A DNA stretch of 53,983 nt from Pedosphaera sp. (GTDB lineage Bacteria > Verrucomicrobiota > Verrucomicrobiia > Limisphaerales > Pedosphaeraceae), in NCBI GenBank assembly GCA_028293285.1, contig JAQGPC010000014.1:1-53983 (forward strand). Direction: 5' to 3'. Made by a program: the position numbers and the translations under genes. Numbering within the stretch: the stretch's first letter is position 1; each line of letters begins with the position of its first letter. Under the pieces are notes generated by a model. It was not told the DNA's origin. It saw only the letters and a program-made list of their open reading frames with translations, and did not search any database. Below are positions 26,488 through 35,559 of the stretch, one piece after another.

Positions 26488-27549
26488 ATGGTTCCAGATT
26501 CAACACCGCCACCTCAGCATAAACGCCGCGTTCGTTACCGGGGCACGCATCCGCGACGCTTCGCGGAGAAATATAAGGAACTCAATCCCGAGCGTTATGC
26601 ACACGATGTCCAAAAGGTCATTGAAAGCGGGAAAACTCCCGCTGGCAGTCACCGGCCCATCTGTGTCCGGGAAATCCTCGAAATACTTGCTCCCAAGCCG
26701 GGCGAAACTGCCGTGGATGCCACTCTGGGTTATGGCGGCCACGCTTCGGAAATTGTGCGTGCCCTTCAGCCGGGCGGACGATTGGTCGGACTGGACGCCG
26801 ACCCGATCGAACTTCCCAAGACTGAGGCCCGCCTGAGCGCATTAGGAATTCCTTCGAACGCTCTAATCATTCGCCGCTCGAACTTTGCCGGCCTGCCCCA
26901 AGTGCTTGCTGCCGAGGGGATCGAAGGGGTGGACATGATCCTTGCCGATTTGGGCCTCTCTTCAATGCAAATTGACGATCCCACCCGTGGCTTCACTTTC
27001 AAGCACGAAGGCCCGCTCGATCTACGCATGAATCCCCAACGCGGCCGCCCGGCTTCTGCTTTGCTTGCTGCAATTGAGGAGCGCGAATTGATCCACATTC
27101 TGGAAGAAAACGCGGACGAACCGCATGCCGCTCTCATTGCCCCGGCGATTCTTCGGGCACAATCTCAAAACCCAATTGCCACCACCACCAGTTTGGCTCG
27201 CGTGCTCCGGCAGGCATTTGCCTCGCGGCCAGGTCAAAGATCAAAGGAGGATGTTGAAACCAGCATCCGTCGCGTGTTCCAGGCATTGCGCGTGGCTGTT
27301 AATGACGAGTTCAGCGCACTCGAAAATTTTCTTCGAAATCTTCCCGCCTGTCTCAAGCCCGGCGGCCGCGTGGCTATTCTCACGTTCCATTCCGGCGAAG
27401 ATCGCCGTGTCAAAAAAGCCTTTCAGGAAGGTGAGCGAAGCGGAATTTATTCCAGTATTGTCCACGATGTGATTCGTCCCAGTCGCGAAGAAGTTCGTTC
27501 GAATCCGCGTTCCTCTTCCGCCAAGCTTCGCTGGGCAATCCGAGCTTAG
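26488..27549 (+). CDS. rsmH: 16S rRNA m4C1402 methyltransferase RsmH
   Basis: A 353-residue SAM-dependent methyltransferase acting on N4 of C1402 in 16S rRNA. Motifs: VDATLGYGGHASEIV (SAM motif I), VGLDADP, ADLGLSSMQIDDPTRGFTF with DLRM (RsmH signature), and VAILTFHSGEDRRVKKAF. ATG 26488 is preferred to a TTG at 26446. About 40 extra basic residues (HKRRVRYRGTHPRRFAEKYK) precede the usual start, so it is longer than the typical ~310. rsmH normally sits between mraZ and ftsL in the cell-division cluster; here it stands alone beside a convergent ggt-like gene. Confidence 0.93.
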   Translation: MVPDSTPPPQHKRRVRYRGTHPRRFAEKYKELNPERYAHDVQKVIESGKTPAGSHRPICVREILEILAPKPGETAVDATLGYGGHASEIVRALQPGGRLVGLDADPIELPKTEARLSALGIPSNALIIRRSNFAGLPQVLAAEGIEGVDMILADLGLSSMQIDDPTRGFTFKHEGPLDLRMNPQRGRPASALLAAIEERELIHILEENADEPHAALIAPAILRAQSQNPIATTTSLARVLRQAFASRPGQRSKEDVETSIRRVFQALRVAVNDEFSALENFLRNLPACLKPGGRVAILTFHSGEDRRVKKAFQEGERSGIYSSIVHDVIRPSREEVRSNPRSSSAKLRWAIRA

Positions 27550-27575
27550 GTTCGTCTAGTTGAGCGCAGATTAAC

Positions 27576-29222
27576 TTATCTTTCTGCTCCGCGACCCTCG
27601 CCGGTTTTCGGATCGAATGATACAGCGCTGACATATGCCCCTTTGCCAAAGTCAACTTTGTAACCAAGACTCTTGAAAAATTCGGCCTCTGCCTCCGGCC
27701 ATGCCCGTTCTAATTTCAAGTTCATATCGCCTTCGCTATTCCAACGGGGAGCTGCCACCGATTCTTCCATGGTCTTGCCCAAGGCCACATAATTCGTGAG
27801 CACATCGAAAATGGAATTGGGAATCATCCGTCCACCTGCCGCACCCACCGCCATTACTGGTTTGCCTTTTCGCAGCACCACCGTTGGACACATATTGTGC
27901 AAGGGGCGTTTTCCGGGTGCTACGGAATTAGGATGCCCCGGCTGCGGTTCAAAGCGTGACATGCCATGCCCTAACACCACACCTAAACCTTCGACCGTGA
28001 CTTTCGACCCAAACGCACCGCCTTGGGTCAATGTCATCGCAACCATGTTCCCGTGTCGATCCACACTGCTCAAATTCATCGTTCCGTCATCCAATTCCTT
28101 TTTAGTGTCAAGGGACAAGGGCTTCTTCGCTTTCACCGCGTGCTTTACGTCCTCGGCTACTTTTTTGGCATACGAACCAGAGAGCAAGTGGTCTATTGGC
28201 ACTTTCACCTTTTCCGGATCACCCAGCAAAGCCAGGCGGTCACGCCATGCCACACGCAATGCCTCAAGGCGCGCATGACTCCGGGTTATGCCAGTCGGAA
28301 GCTTGCCCCAATCCAGCGCCTTTAAAATTGCCATTACCTGCAGGACCGACAGCCCGCCAGCGGTCAGCGGTGCGGTATAAATTGTAAAATCATTCCATTT
28401 CAATTCGAGTGGCTTTACTTCGCAGGCTTTATAGCTGGCCAAATCCTCCGCAGTCAGGATGCCGCCATTCTTTTTGAATTCTGCGGCAATTTTCTCCGCA
28501 ATGTCACCGCGATAAAAGGATTCCACTGAATTTCGTTCGGCGAGAGTTTCGAACATTTTGGCAAGGTCAGGATTACGAAATGTTTCCCCAGCTTTGTAAG
28601 GCTCTCCCTCTTTTAGAAACAGTTGCGCCGAGCCCGGAAACATTTTTAAATTGGAAACATTGCTGCGAATGGCGTTGGCCATGCTTTCACTCAAGGGGAA
28701 ACCGTCCCTCGCCAGCGCAATCGCCGGGGCTGCCAATTCACGAAATGATTTAGTTCCATAGCGATCCAGGGCAAGTTGCATCCCGGCCAATGTCCCCGGC
28801 ACTCCGGCCGCCAGCCAACCGCGACTATTGGCATATCCGCGCACTTTTCCGTTCTTTTCCAACGTGAACATATCCTCACGACCGGCAGCGGGCGCAACGC
28901 TGTTGAAATCAATGCTCGTCACCTTCTTGCCGCCCGCCAGTGCGATGGTCATGTGTCCGCCATATCCACCTGCACCGCATTTGCTTTCTGCCACCACGCA
29001 GGTTGCCAGCGCGGCTGCGATCACCGCATCAATCGCATTGCCGCCTTGCGCCAAAACTTTATTGCCCACTTCGTTACCTGTGGGGTCGCCAGTAACGACG
29101 CCAGAAGAAGTCGTTGATGGTTTTTGGGGAGCAGCCAGGGAGACTCGGGGCAGAAACGCTCCGGCAATTACCGCCTTACTGGTCAAACTCAGCATTTCAC
29201 GGCGCGAATAGGTCTTTCTCAT
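27576..29222 (-). CDS. gamma-glutamyltransferase-like Ntn hydrolase, Tat-exported
   Basis: A 548-residue precursor. The N-terminus SRREMLSL with a hydrophobic stretch to LPRVSLA is a Tat signal. The fold follows gamma-glutamyltransferase: NAIDAVIAAALATCVV, GWLAAGVPGTLAGMQLAL, and the autoprocessing/nucleophile site DDGTMNLSSVDRHGN (Thr near 385). However, the usual TTH after the cleavage point is TMN, the RETAPAAA-type motif is FNSVAPAAG, and PLSSM is PLHNM. These positions normally bind the glutamyl group, so the substrate may differ. It is convergent with rsmH and monocistronic. Confidence 0.85.
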   Translation of the reverse strand: MRKTYSRREMLSLTSKAVIAGAFLPRVSLAAPQKPSTTSSGVVTGDPTGNEVGNKVLAQGGNAIDAVIAAALATCVVAESKCGAGGYGGHMTIALAGGKKVTSIDFNSVAPAAGREDMFTLEKNGKVRGYANSRGWLAAGVPGTLAGMQLALDRYGTKSFRELAAPAIALARDGFPLSESMANAIRSNVSNLKMFPGSAQLFLKEGEPYKAGETFRNPDLAKMFETLAERNSVESFYRGDIAEKIAAEFKKNGGILTAEDLASYKACEVKPLELKWNDFTIYTAPLTAGGLSVLQVMAILKALDWGKLPTGITRSHARLEALRVAWRDRLALLGDPEKVKVPIDHLLSGSYAKKVAEDVKHAVKAKKPLSLDTKKELDDGTMNLSSVDRHGNMVAMTLTQGGAFGSKVTVEGLGVVLGHGMSRFEPQPGHPNSVAPGKRPLHNMCPTVVLRKGKPVMAVGAAGGRMIPNSIFDVLTNYVALGKTMEESVAAPRWNSEGDMNLKLERAWPEAEAEFFKSLGYKVDFGKGAYVSAVSFDPKTGEGRGAER

Positions 29223-29337
29223 AAACGCTCTTTTATCGGCTCAACCTCGTCCGCTTCCAAGCACAAATCTTTACCATCTCTTGAATTGACCGCCGCCTCC
29301 GTTTTTAGTATGGTCATCCTTACTTCCTAAGGATCTT

Positions 29338-30342
29338 ATGGCGAAAATTATTTTTAAATTCCAGCAGAGCTATTCTTTATTTCTGGTCATACTTGTTTAT
29401 TGGGTCGGCCTCTGTTCCTCGCCAGCCTTCCAAATCACTTCTTTTAGTCTCAATCCCACTGGCCCTTTTCAAGTTCAACATGAGGCCAACACCAATTCGT
29501 ATTATGTCCTTTATCGCGGCTCCACCCTGACCAATATCGATACGCCCGTAAGTCTTGCCCTTGGTGCCGGAATCAGCGGACAACTATCTGATACCAATCT
29601 GGTGGGATCGGCAGCATTTTATCGCGTGCAGGAAGTTCTCAAGACAGAGTCACTCGATCTGGATGGAGATGGCATCGCTGATATTTATGAACTGAACCAT
29701 CCTGCCTGTCTGCATCCGCTCAATCCAGCCGATGCTCAAATGGATTGCAGTGGCAATGGACTTACCAATGTTCAAGTTTATCTCGCCCAATATCAGGGTT
29801 TAGTCATCAATGAAGTTGATTATGATAACGTGGGCAGCCCCGATGCCGGTGAATTCGTGGAGCTGTATAATGGGTCAACGAATACTGTCAGTTTGATTGG
29901 CTTTTCCGTGGTTCTAATCAATGGCGCAAATAATCTGGAATACTTGCGCACCAACCTTTCGGGCAGCCTCACTCCGGGCCAATATCTAGTGGTGGCGGAC
30001 AATGCCGTTAGTGTGGCACCCGGAGCCAAAGTGTTTCGTTTCAGTAATAGCGAAAATAATATTCAAAACGGCGCGCCTGATGGTGTGGCTTTGTTTCACG
30101 TTGCCTCACACACAGTCCTTGACGCTTTTTCCTACGAAGGGCCCATTACCAGTGCCGTAATTACCAACGCCCCCGGGACCTATAATCTTGTGGACGGCTC
30201 TCCCTTGTCTTCCTCGGTCGTGGATTCCAACACTGATAATCGTTCGCTGGCGCGCTTTCCAAATGGTGCCGATACACATGACGATAGTGCCGATTGGATA
30301 TTATCAAGTAATCCGACTCCTGGTGCTCCGAACGTCCCTTGA
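29338..30342 (+). CDS. secreted lamin-tail-domain protein
   Basis: A 334-residue exported protein. The signal peptide lies at about 12-31. An N-terminal beta-rich part follows (YYVLYRGSTLTNIDTPV), then a short calcium-loop-like stretch SLDLDGDGIADIYELNH resembling thrombospondin type 3 or dockerin-like repeats. A lamin-tail domain occupies about 160-334 (LVINEVDYDNVGSPDAGEFVELYN, LTPGQYLVVADN, WILSSNPTPGAPN). Such domains are surface or extracellular in Verrucomicrobiota. AAGGA before the ATG supports the start. No catalytic residues are seen. Confidence 0.78.
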   Translation: MAKIIFKFQQSYSLFLVILVYWVGLCSSPAFQITSFSLNPTGPFQVQHEANTNSYYVLYRGSTLTNIDTPVSLALGAGISGQLSDTNLVGSAAFYRVQEVLKTESLDLDGDGIADIYELNHPACLHPLNPADAQMDCSGNGLTNVQVYLAQYQGLVINEVDYDNVGSPDAGEFVELYNGSTNTVSLIGFSVVLINGANNLEYLRTNLSGSLTPGQYLVVADNAVSVAPGAKVFRFSNSENNIQNGAPDGVALFHVASHTVLDAFSYEGPITSAVITNAPGTYNLVDGSPLSSSVVDSNTDNRSLARFPNGADTHDDSADWILSSNPTPGAPNVP

Positions 30343-30355
30343 AGCTGTTGGTTTT

Positions 30356-30709
30356 TTATACCTCGAACCGTTGCCACCTTGTCAGTAGCCGATCCGGACC
30401 AAACGTCAACTGAAGATGCTGTTCGGGTGTGGGACGAAAGGTGTTCGGCAGCGGGTTGGCCCAGAATGGCGGCGTGTGTATATCACCGGTTTGACCAATG
30501 CCAATCGTTCCCGGCGTGCTGCGCCGCGTGACCCACTCAGCCACGATTGATCCATCCTTCAAAGTTGTGGAACGTTCAGGCGGTCCCAAGTCCGCCGTAG
30601 CCTCTTGATAAGTATAATTCCCAATGCGGCTATCCCAATTAACCAATGGGGTGGTGCTACAGCCCGCCAGCAAAACCAGTCCGCATAGAATTGAAACCAT
30701 TCGGCTCAT
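30356..30709 (-). CDS. small lipoprotein, paralogue of the next one
   Basis: A 117-residue predicted lipoprotein with lipobox LLAGC. After the cysteine it reads WDSRIGNYTYQEATADLGPPER, then SIVAEWVTRR, and ends LQLTFGPDRLLTRWQRF. The neighbour at 30823-31212 has the same skeleton (WNSRVGSYGVKQALLDLGQPEK, VGVWLIRSG, LRLLFAPDGKLVAWDHKF). The pattern of a short helix, a Gly-Pro turn and two strands recalls SmpA/BamE-like small outer-membrane lipoproteins, but I cannot confirm it. It is probably co-transcribed with the neighbour, 113 bases downstream of it. Confidence 0.65.
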   Translation of the reverse strand: MSRMVSILCGLVLLAGCSTTPLVNWDSRIGNYTYQEATADLGPPERSTTLKDGSIVAEWVTRRSTPGTIGIGQTGDIHTPPFWANPLPNTFRPTPEQHLQLTFGPDRLLTRWQRFEV

Positions 30710-30822
30710 ACATAATTAATACAAAATTGAAGTGGTTCGGCAACTCGCGATACATAGTCACAGCGGCACATTTGAAAGTACCGCTTTAATGAATACTAAT
30801 TTCTTAATCTCAAATGAACTGG

Positions 30823-31212
30823 TCAGCTAAATTTATGATCCCATGCCACCAGTTTTCCGTCGGGTGCAAATAACAAGCGCAAATATTCATCGGGAACTTG
30901 TGGGGCATCCCGTGGAAGAAATGTATAATCGAATGACCGCCCGCTGAAAGTAGGGCCCCAATGGTTAAACAATGAAGACCGCGTTCCCGAGCGGATCAAC
31001 CATACCCCAACTTGGGTGCCATCCGGCATCATCGTGGCTTTCTCCGGCTGGCCTAAATCAAGGAGCGCTTGCTTCACCCCATAACTTCCCACCCGACTAT
31101 TCCAAGTGTCATTTCTCGTGGCGGTGCAACCTGCCAGGAGTCCAAGTAACAGTAACGAAATCGGCCAGAAAACTCTTCGTAGTACAAGGTGAGGGTAAAA
31201 AAATGTATTCAT
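30823..31212 (-). CDS. small lipoprotein, paralogue of the previous one
   Basis: A 129-residue predicted lipoprotein with an N-terminal hydrophobic stretch and lipobox LLAGC. Its core matches the gene at 30356-30709 in order and spacing, ending LFAPDGKLVAWDHKF. The start overlaps the stop of the PepSY-like gene by four bases (ATGA), so translation is coupled. It has no catalytic motif. Its job is likely structural or scaffolding in the envelope. BamE/SmpA-like similarity is a guess based on fold pattern. Confidence 0.65.
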   Translation of the reverse strand: MNTFFYPHLVLRRVFWPISLLLLGLLAGCTATRNDTWNSRVGSYGVKQALLDLGQPEKATMMPDGTQVGVWLIRSGTRSSLFNHWGPTFSGRSFDYTFLPRDAPQVPDEYLRLLFAPDGKLVAWDHKFS

Positions 31213-31775
31213 GGGGTCGGCCTGAGGATAGTCCCATCTTCAGTAATCAGCATCTTCGGATTCAAATTGGGATCCTTGAAAGTGATTTCATAAAGAGTAT
31301 GCCGGGATTTTTGCACATCCACGACTACGGCATTGGGAGATTGTTGTTGTAGCGTGCGTTGGACTGCAAAGGGAAGCCCGCTGGCAACCCCCAACTGATT
31401 GCCTTCGCTCGTGCCGCCAAATTCGCCGGGTGCGCCGGAGTAATATCCGCGTGACCCCGTGTTGATGAGTGAGCCGTCTTCGCCCACGAACAAAGTCGGG
31501 TTTAACGCAGGATCACGGAACCTGATTTCATATATTTCACGGTTTGCACCGGTCACTTTGTTAATGTCTTTAATCTCGGCGCTCCCCGCCTGGGAACTAA
31601 TGGTTCGTTGGACTGCCGACGGAAGGAGGGAAAATTTTGTGCCGGGGCTGTTGGTGGTATAAACAACCGGCGGGTTTACCGCTACCGTCACCGCTGGTTT
31701 TGTCGCGACTCTTCGTTCTACGCAACCGCTGCCGATAATAGTTACTGCCATGAGGCTGAGAAATAAATATTTCAT
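31209..31775 (-). CDS. lipoprotein with two PepSY-like repeats
   Basis: A 188-residue predicted lipoprotein; ATG 31775 follows AAGGGTG, and the lipobox is IGSGC (an upstream in-frame ATG would give a 5-residue extension). Two tandem units of about 55 residues follow: LPSAVQRTISSQAGSAEIKD with YEIRFRDPALNPTLFVGEDG, and LPFAVQRTLQQQSPNAVVVD with YEITFKDPNLNPKMLITEDG. These are the strands and helix of PepSY-like (beta-lactamase-inhibitor-like) domains. The gene heads a short operon with the two small lipoproteins. A close paralogue lies at 33672-34274. Confidence 0.72.
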   Translation of the reverse strand: MKYLFLSLMAVTIIGSGCVERRVATKPAVTVAVNPPVVYTTNSPGTKFSLLPSAVQRTISSQAGSAEIKDINKVTGANREIYEIRFRDPALNPTLFVGEDGSLINTGSRGYYSGAPGEFGGTSEGNQLGVASGLPFAVQRTLQQQSPNAVVVDVQKSRHTLYEITFKDPNLNPKMLITEDGTILRPTP

Positions 31776-32013
31776 GGTACACCCTTTCATATGAAGAAAA
31801 TCAAGCAGCACAGTATCAATTTCTATTGGGGTAAAGGCCTAGTTCTGGATGACTGGATTCTTTATCGATTTCCAATACCCGGAGCTCCTGAACATCTGTC
31901 ATTATATCAGCCATTCAGTTCCTCTCAGTCTTGCTTGTTAGTGAGTAAGTTACACAGTTAGTTAATAAACTTGGCTGGGTACAATCAGTTGTGCTAAAGC
32001 TTAATATCGTTGT

Positions 32014-33600
32014 ATGATCCCTAAATTTCTTTTGTTATTCCTCTTTTGCACCGGGCTCGCCGCAAGCTCTGCTTTTGCCCAAACTTCGCCCTGGTCGCAG
32101 ATCGCCAATTTTCCTGGCAGTCCCAGTGTCCGTCACGATGATATTTATTTTACGGATACCACCAATGGATGGTGCTCACAGAATAACAACGTATATCGCA
32201 CCACCAATGGGGGTGTCACCTGGACAACCAGTCTTACGGTGGCTGGCACGCATTTTCGCTCCGTTACTTTTGCGAATCCGAAGGTGGGATTTGCTGGAAA
32301 CCTCGGCGTGGGCTCTTACGACGGCAACGTGTCAAACACGAATGTCATGTACCGTTCGTTCGATGGCGGCCTCACCTGGTCCAATGTCCCGGGATTTGCC
32401 GAAGCCGGCATGAAGGGACTCTGCGCGATGTTCGTGCTCGATTCCCAGCATGTCTACGGCGCCGGTCGGGTGCGCGGTCCGGCCTTCGTCATCCGCAGCA
32501 CCGATGGCGGCACCAATTGGAATATGGTCAATCTCACCGCGATGGGGGTCATGAACGGCATCATGGATATTTATTTCAAAGACCCGCTCAATGGCTGGGT
32601 GGTGGGGATGGATACCAATCAATATAGTGCCAGTGGGAATCCTCCTTATCACGGCCGCATCGCCAAAACCACCGATGGAGGAAATACCTGGACGCCGGTG
32701 GTGACCACCACCATTTCTAATTGCTATTTCTGGAAAATTTCCTGGCCTTCCACCAATGTCGGTTATGTGGCGCTGCAACAGAACGGAGCTTACAGCTCGT
32801 TCGTGTTCTACAAAACCGTCGATGGCGGGAATAACTGGGTTTCCAACGGCATACCAGTATCTTCCGTCGGCCGATCGGATTTTTATTTGCAGGGATTGGC
32901 TTTCGTCACTCCTGATGAAGGCTGGATTGGAGGCGCTAGTTCCAGTACTCCCCCGTATTCAAGCACTTTTCTGCATACCACCGATGGCGGTGTCACTTGG
33001 TCGGCGGCTGGCTACAGTGATACGCGCTACATCAACCGCATCCGATTTCTCAGTCCTAACCTGGGTTACGCCTCCGGTTGGGCGATGCACCGATACGTGA
33101 ACCCTTTGGTCATCACCAACCAGCCTGGTAATCAAACCGTTATTGGCGGCACCAATATAACCTTGGCGGTCGGAGCTTCTGGAAACACCCCCATCACTTA
33201 CCAGTGGAAAAAGAATGGCACCAATCAACCCGGCGCGACCAGTCCGACGCTGACCCTCAATAATGTCACGCGCCTTGATTCTGGAGCGTATTCGGTGGTG
33301 CTGACCAACACCGGTGCCAATCTCCAGAGCAGCAATGCCCTGATTCATATCATGGTGGCCGACCGGTTGGATTCGCCTGTGCTGCTGCCCGGCGGCCAAC
33401 TTCGCTTGCTGATGAATGATGCGGATGGGGGCGCGTTTCTGACGACTAACGACATCCCCCATTTCGAAGTGTTAATCAGCACCAATTTGATTAATTGGAC
33501 TGTTATCACCAACGCACTCTCCATTACGAATGGTTCCCTGCTCATGGAGGATGCTTTTACCAATTCAGCTAATCGTTATTACCGTCTGTTGGAGAAATGA
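32014..33600 (+). CDS. secreted YCF48/BNR-repeat protein with Ig-like domain
   Basis: A 528-residue exported protein (signal MIPKFLLLFLFCTGLAASSAFA). Residues ~25-360 form a beta-propeller of repeats carrying TTNGGVTWTT, SFDGGLTWSN, STDGGTNWNM, TTDGGNTWTP, TVDGGNNWVS and TTDGGVTWSA, the Asp-box/YCF48 pattern. An Ig-like domain follows at ~365-450 (ITYQWKKNGTNQPGA, SGAYSVVLTN), then a short C-terminal module. It resembles photosystem-stability-like propellers used as outer scaffolds in non-photosynthetic bacteria. It is monocistronic, convergent with the second PepSY-like lipoprotein. Confidence 0.8.
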   Translation: MIPKFLLLFLFCTGLAASSAFAQTSPWSQIANFPGSPSVRHDDIYFTDTTNGWCSQNNNVYRTTNGGVTWTTSLTVAGTHFRSVTFANPKVGFAGNLGVGSYDGNVSNTNVMYRSFDGGLTWSNVPGFAEAGMKGLCAMFVLDSQHVYGAGRVRGPAFVIRSTDGGTNWNMVNLTAMGVMNGIMDIYFKDPLNGWVVGMDTNQYSASGNPPYHGRIAKTTDGGNTWTPVVTTTISNCYFWKISWPSTNVGYVALQQNGAYSSFVFYKTVDGGNNWVSNGIPVSSVGRSDFYLQGLAFVTPDEGWIGGASSSTPPYSSTFLHTTDGGVTWSAAGYSDTRYINRIRFLSPNLGYASGWAMHRYVNPLVITNQPGNQTVIGGTNITLAVGASGNTPITYQWKKNGTNQPGATSPTLTLNNVTRLDSGAYSVVLTNTGANLQSSNALIHIMVADRLDSPVLLPGGQLRLLMNDADGGAFLTTNDIPHFEVLISTNLINWTVITNALSITNGSLLMEDAFTNSANRYYRLLEK

Positions 33601-33621
33601 TTTCCTCAGCCGTCAAATTGA

Positions 33622-33651
33622 AAAGCGCCAATTCCTGGGAATCGGCGCTTT
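33622..33651. terminator. bidirectional terminator between convergent genes
   Basis: AAAGCGCC pairs with GGCGCTTT (8 bases), then an A-C mismatch, then ATTC with GAAT around tetraloop CTGG. AAA and TTT flank the two arms, so it can end transcription of the propeller gene and of the minus-strand lipoprotein gene. T runs are short on both sides. Confidence 0.6.
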
Positions 33652-33671
33652 GATTGGAGCAATCGCTCTAA

Positions 33672-34274
33672 TTATTTGTGCAAGTCTTCCGCGACGGAAC
33701 CATCTTCATTCAACAGCATCTTCGGATTTTTTCCGGTATCTTTGAATGTGACTTCATACGTTACACGACCATCACGGGTTTTCTTGTCGATGTCAGTTAC
33801 TTCGGCGTTGGGAGCCTTTTCCATAATGGTCTGGCGGACAGCCACCGGCAGGTCTTTCATGGTTGTGCCAATGATTGGGCCTTTGCCATTTCCAGTCGGC
33901 ACCGCAGCAGAGTCAGCGGGTAGGAGATTGGCATTATCGGCTTTGCCCAAGTCACTCTTTACCAAGGTTCCATCAGCGGCCACCTTGATGCTGGGATTGA
34001 CACCCTTATCTTTGAACGAGACGTCATAAACCACTTGTCCCGAACGGGTTTGTTTATCAATGTCAGCGACAGTTCCGTTTGGAGCCTGTTCTTTGATGGT
34101 TGCCTGAACTGCCGCAGGCAACTCATTCAATTTGGGGCCGACATGACGCTCTTCCCGATTCAACGCCACAGTTGAATCCGAGGCATTGCCCGTGCCTCCC
34201 ATGTTGTCGGAACGCTGGCAGCCAGTGACGAGACCGATTGCCATTAGAGTTGTACAGATGATTTGTGTTTTCAT
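33672..34274 (-). CDS. lipoprotein with two PepSY-like repeats
   Basis: A 200-residue predicted lipoprotein (lipobox VTGC). Two repeats, LPAAVQATIKEQAPNGTVAD with YDVSFKDKGVNPSIKVAADG and LPVAVRQTIMEKAPNAEVTD with YEVTFKDTGKNPKMLLNEDG, match those of the protein at 31209-31775 in sequence and spacing, so the two genes are paralogues. The second repeat has the closer match. PepSY-like domains can inhibit proteases or bind cell-wall targets; here the role is unknown. It is monocistronic. Confidence 0.72.
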   Translation of the reverse strand: MKTQIICTTLMAIGLVTGCQRSDNMGGTGNASDSTVALNREERHVGPKLNELPAAVQATIKEQAPNGTVADIDKQTRSGQVVYDVSFKDKGVNPSIKVAADGTLVKSDLGKADNANLLPADSAAVPTGNGKGPIIGTTMKDLPVAVRQTIMEKAPNAEVTDIDKKTRDGRVTYEVTFKDTGKNPKMLLNEDGSVAEDLHK

Positions 34275-34433
34275 TAGTGTTTGCCTTTCGTTGAAAACAA
34301 CTTACGACTCAAACTATGTTTGCGTTAGTGGGGTATAGACCGCAAAGAACATTTGATATTCAACAACTTGGAAAAGTTGTGAATTTAAATGGTTCTTTCG
34401 TCTTAAATACGGGAGGTAAAAGCAGTTAGGAGA

Positions 34434-35429
34434 CTACTTTGGAATCAGTCCAAGCTCGGCAGCCATTGTCTTTTCTTCCTTCAATTCATTTACAGTGGCG
34501 TCAATCTTCGCTCGACTGAATTCATTCACCGATAATCCTTGGACGATTTCTGTTTTGTTTCCATTGCTTCTCACTGGGAAGCCGCAGATCAGTCCTTTCT
34601 CGATTCCATAACTTCCGTCTGAGCAAACACAAAGGCTGTGCCAATCCTCGGAAGGTATTGCTGTGGTAATGGAGTGGACGCTATCAATAATGGCATTGGC
34701 CGCACTGGCCGCGCTGCCCGCACCGCGAGCTTTAATTACCGCTGTACCACGTTGTTGCACTGTGGGAATAAATTCGTTTTTCAACCACGCTTCATCTTTG
34801 ATTATTTCGGTGGCTGGCTTGCCGCCAATCTTCGCATTATAAAAATCAGGATACTGCGTGGCCGAATGGTTGCCCCAAACTGCAATGTTACTTACGGTGG
34901 TTATATCCACTCCAGCTTTGCGGGCGAGTTGCAGGCGCGCGCGGTTTTCATCAAGCCGGGTCATGGCATACCAACGTTCCCGCGGCACTTCTGGCGCATT
35001 GCTCATGGCAATGAGGCAGTTGGTGTTGCATGGATTACCAACAGTTAGGATCCGCACATCACTAGCCGCATTTTTTTGAATCGCTTGGCCTTGACCCGTG
35101 AAAATCTTTCCATTGATACCGAGCAAGTCTTTGCGTTCCATCCCTGCCTTACGTGACACGCTGCCTACCAATAATGCCCAATTAATTCCTTTAAACCCTT
35201 CATCAAGGTTGGCGGTGGCCACGATTCCCTTGAGCATGGGATACGCGCAATCTTCCAACTCCATTACAACACCTTGCAACGCGGGCAGGGCGGGTTCGAT
35301 ATCAATCAGATGAAGAATGACCGGCTGATTAGATCCAAATAGTTCTCCGGTTCCGATGCGAAACAAAAGGGAATAACCGATGGCTCCAGCGGCCCCGGTG
35401 ACAGCGACTCGAATAGGTGCGTTACTCAT
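34434..35429 (-). CDS. mdh: malate dehydrogenase (NAD-dependent)
   Basis: A 331-residue cytoplasmic enzyme interconverting malate and oxaloacetate. NAD site [18 protein letters not shown], Asp at the end of strand 2 (HLIDIEP), substrate Arg/Asp region [13 protein letters not shown], catalytic His in [12 protein letters not shown], and [11 protein letters not shown]. This is the cytosolic/chloroplast-like type, about 330 residues. It lies 130 bases after sdhA on the same strand and completes the malate-fumarate-succinate set in this region. Confidence 0.95.
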   Translation of the reverse strand: MSNAPIRVAVTGAAGAIGYSLLFRIGTGELFGSNQPVILHLIDIEPALPALQGVVMELEDCAYPMLKGIVATANLDEGFKGINWALLVGSVSRKAGMERKDLLGINGKIFTGQGQAIQKNAASDVRILTVGNPCNTNCLIAMSNAPEVPRERWYAMTRLDENRARLQLARKAGVDITTVSNIAVWGNHSATQYPDFYNAKIGGKPATEIIKDEAWLKNEFIPTVQQRGTAVIKARGAGSAASAANAIIDSVHSITTAIPSEDWHSLCVCSDGSYGIEKGLICGFPVRSNGNKTEIVQGLSVNEFSRAKIDATVNELKEEKTMAAELGLIPK

Positions 35430-35559
35430 AAATTATAAAGCGCAGGATTATGTGTCGCGAATTTGCAGAGGCAAGTGGAATGACAATTTTTCTGCTTTGA
35501 AACAGAAGTAAGTTGATTGGGATACGTAGATTAACCCCTCTGTTCCGACTAAGAAAAGA

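Noticed and set aside
27550-27575. Possible terminator between rsmH and the GGT-like gene
   Set aside because: GAGCGCAGA and TCTGCTC pair only with a two-base bulge and lie partly in the GGT-like coding end.
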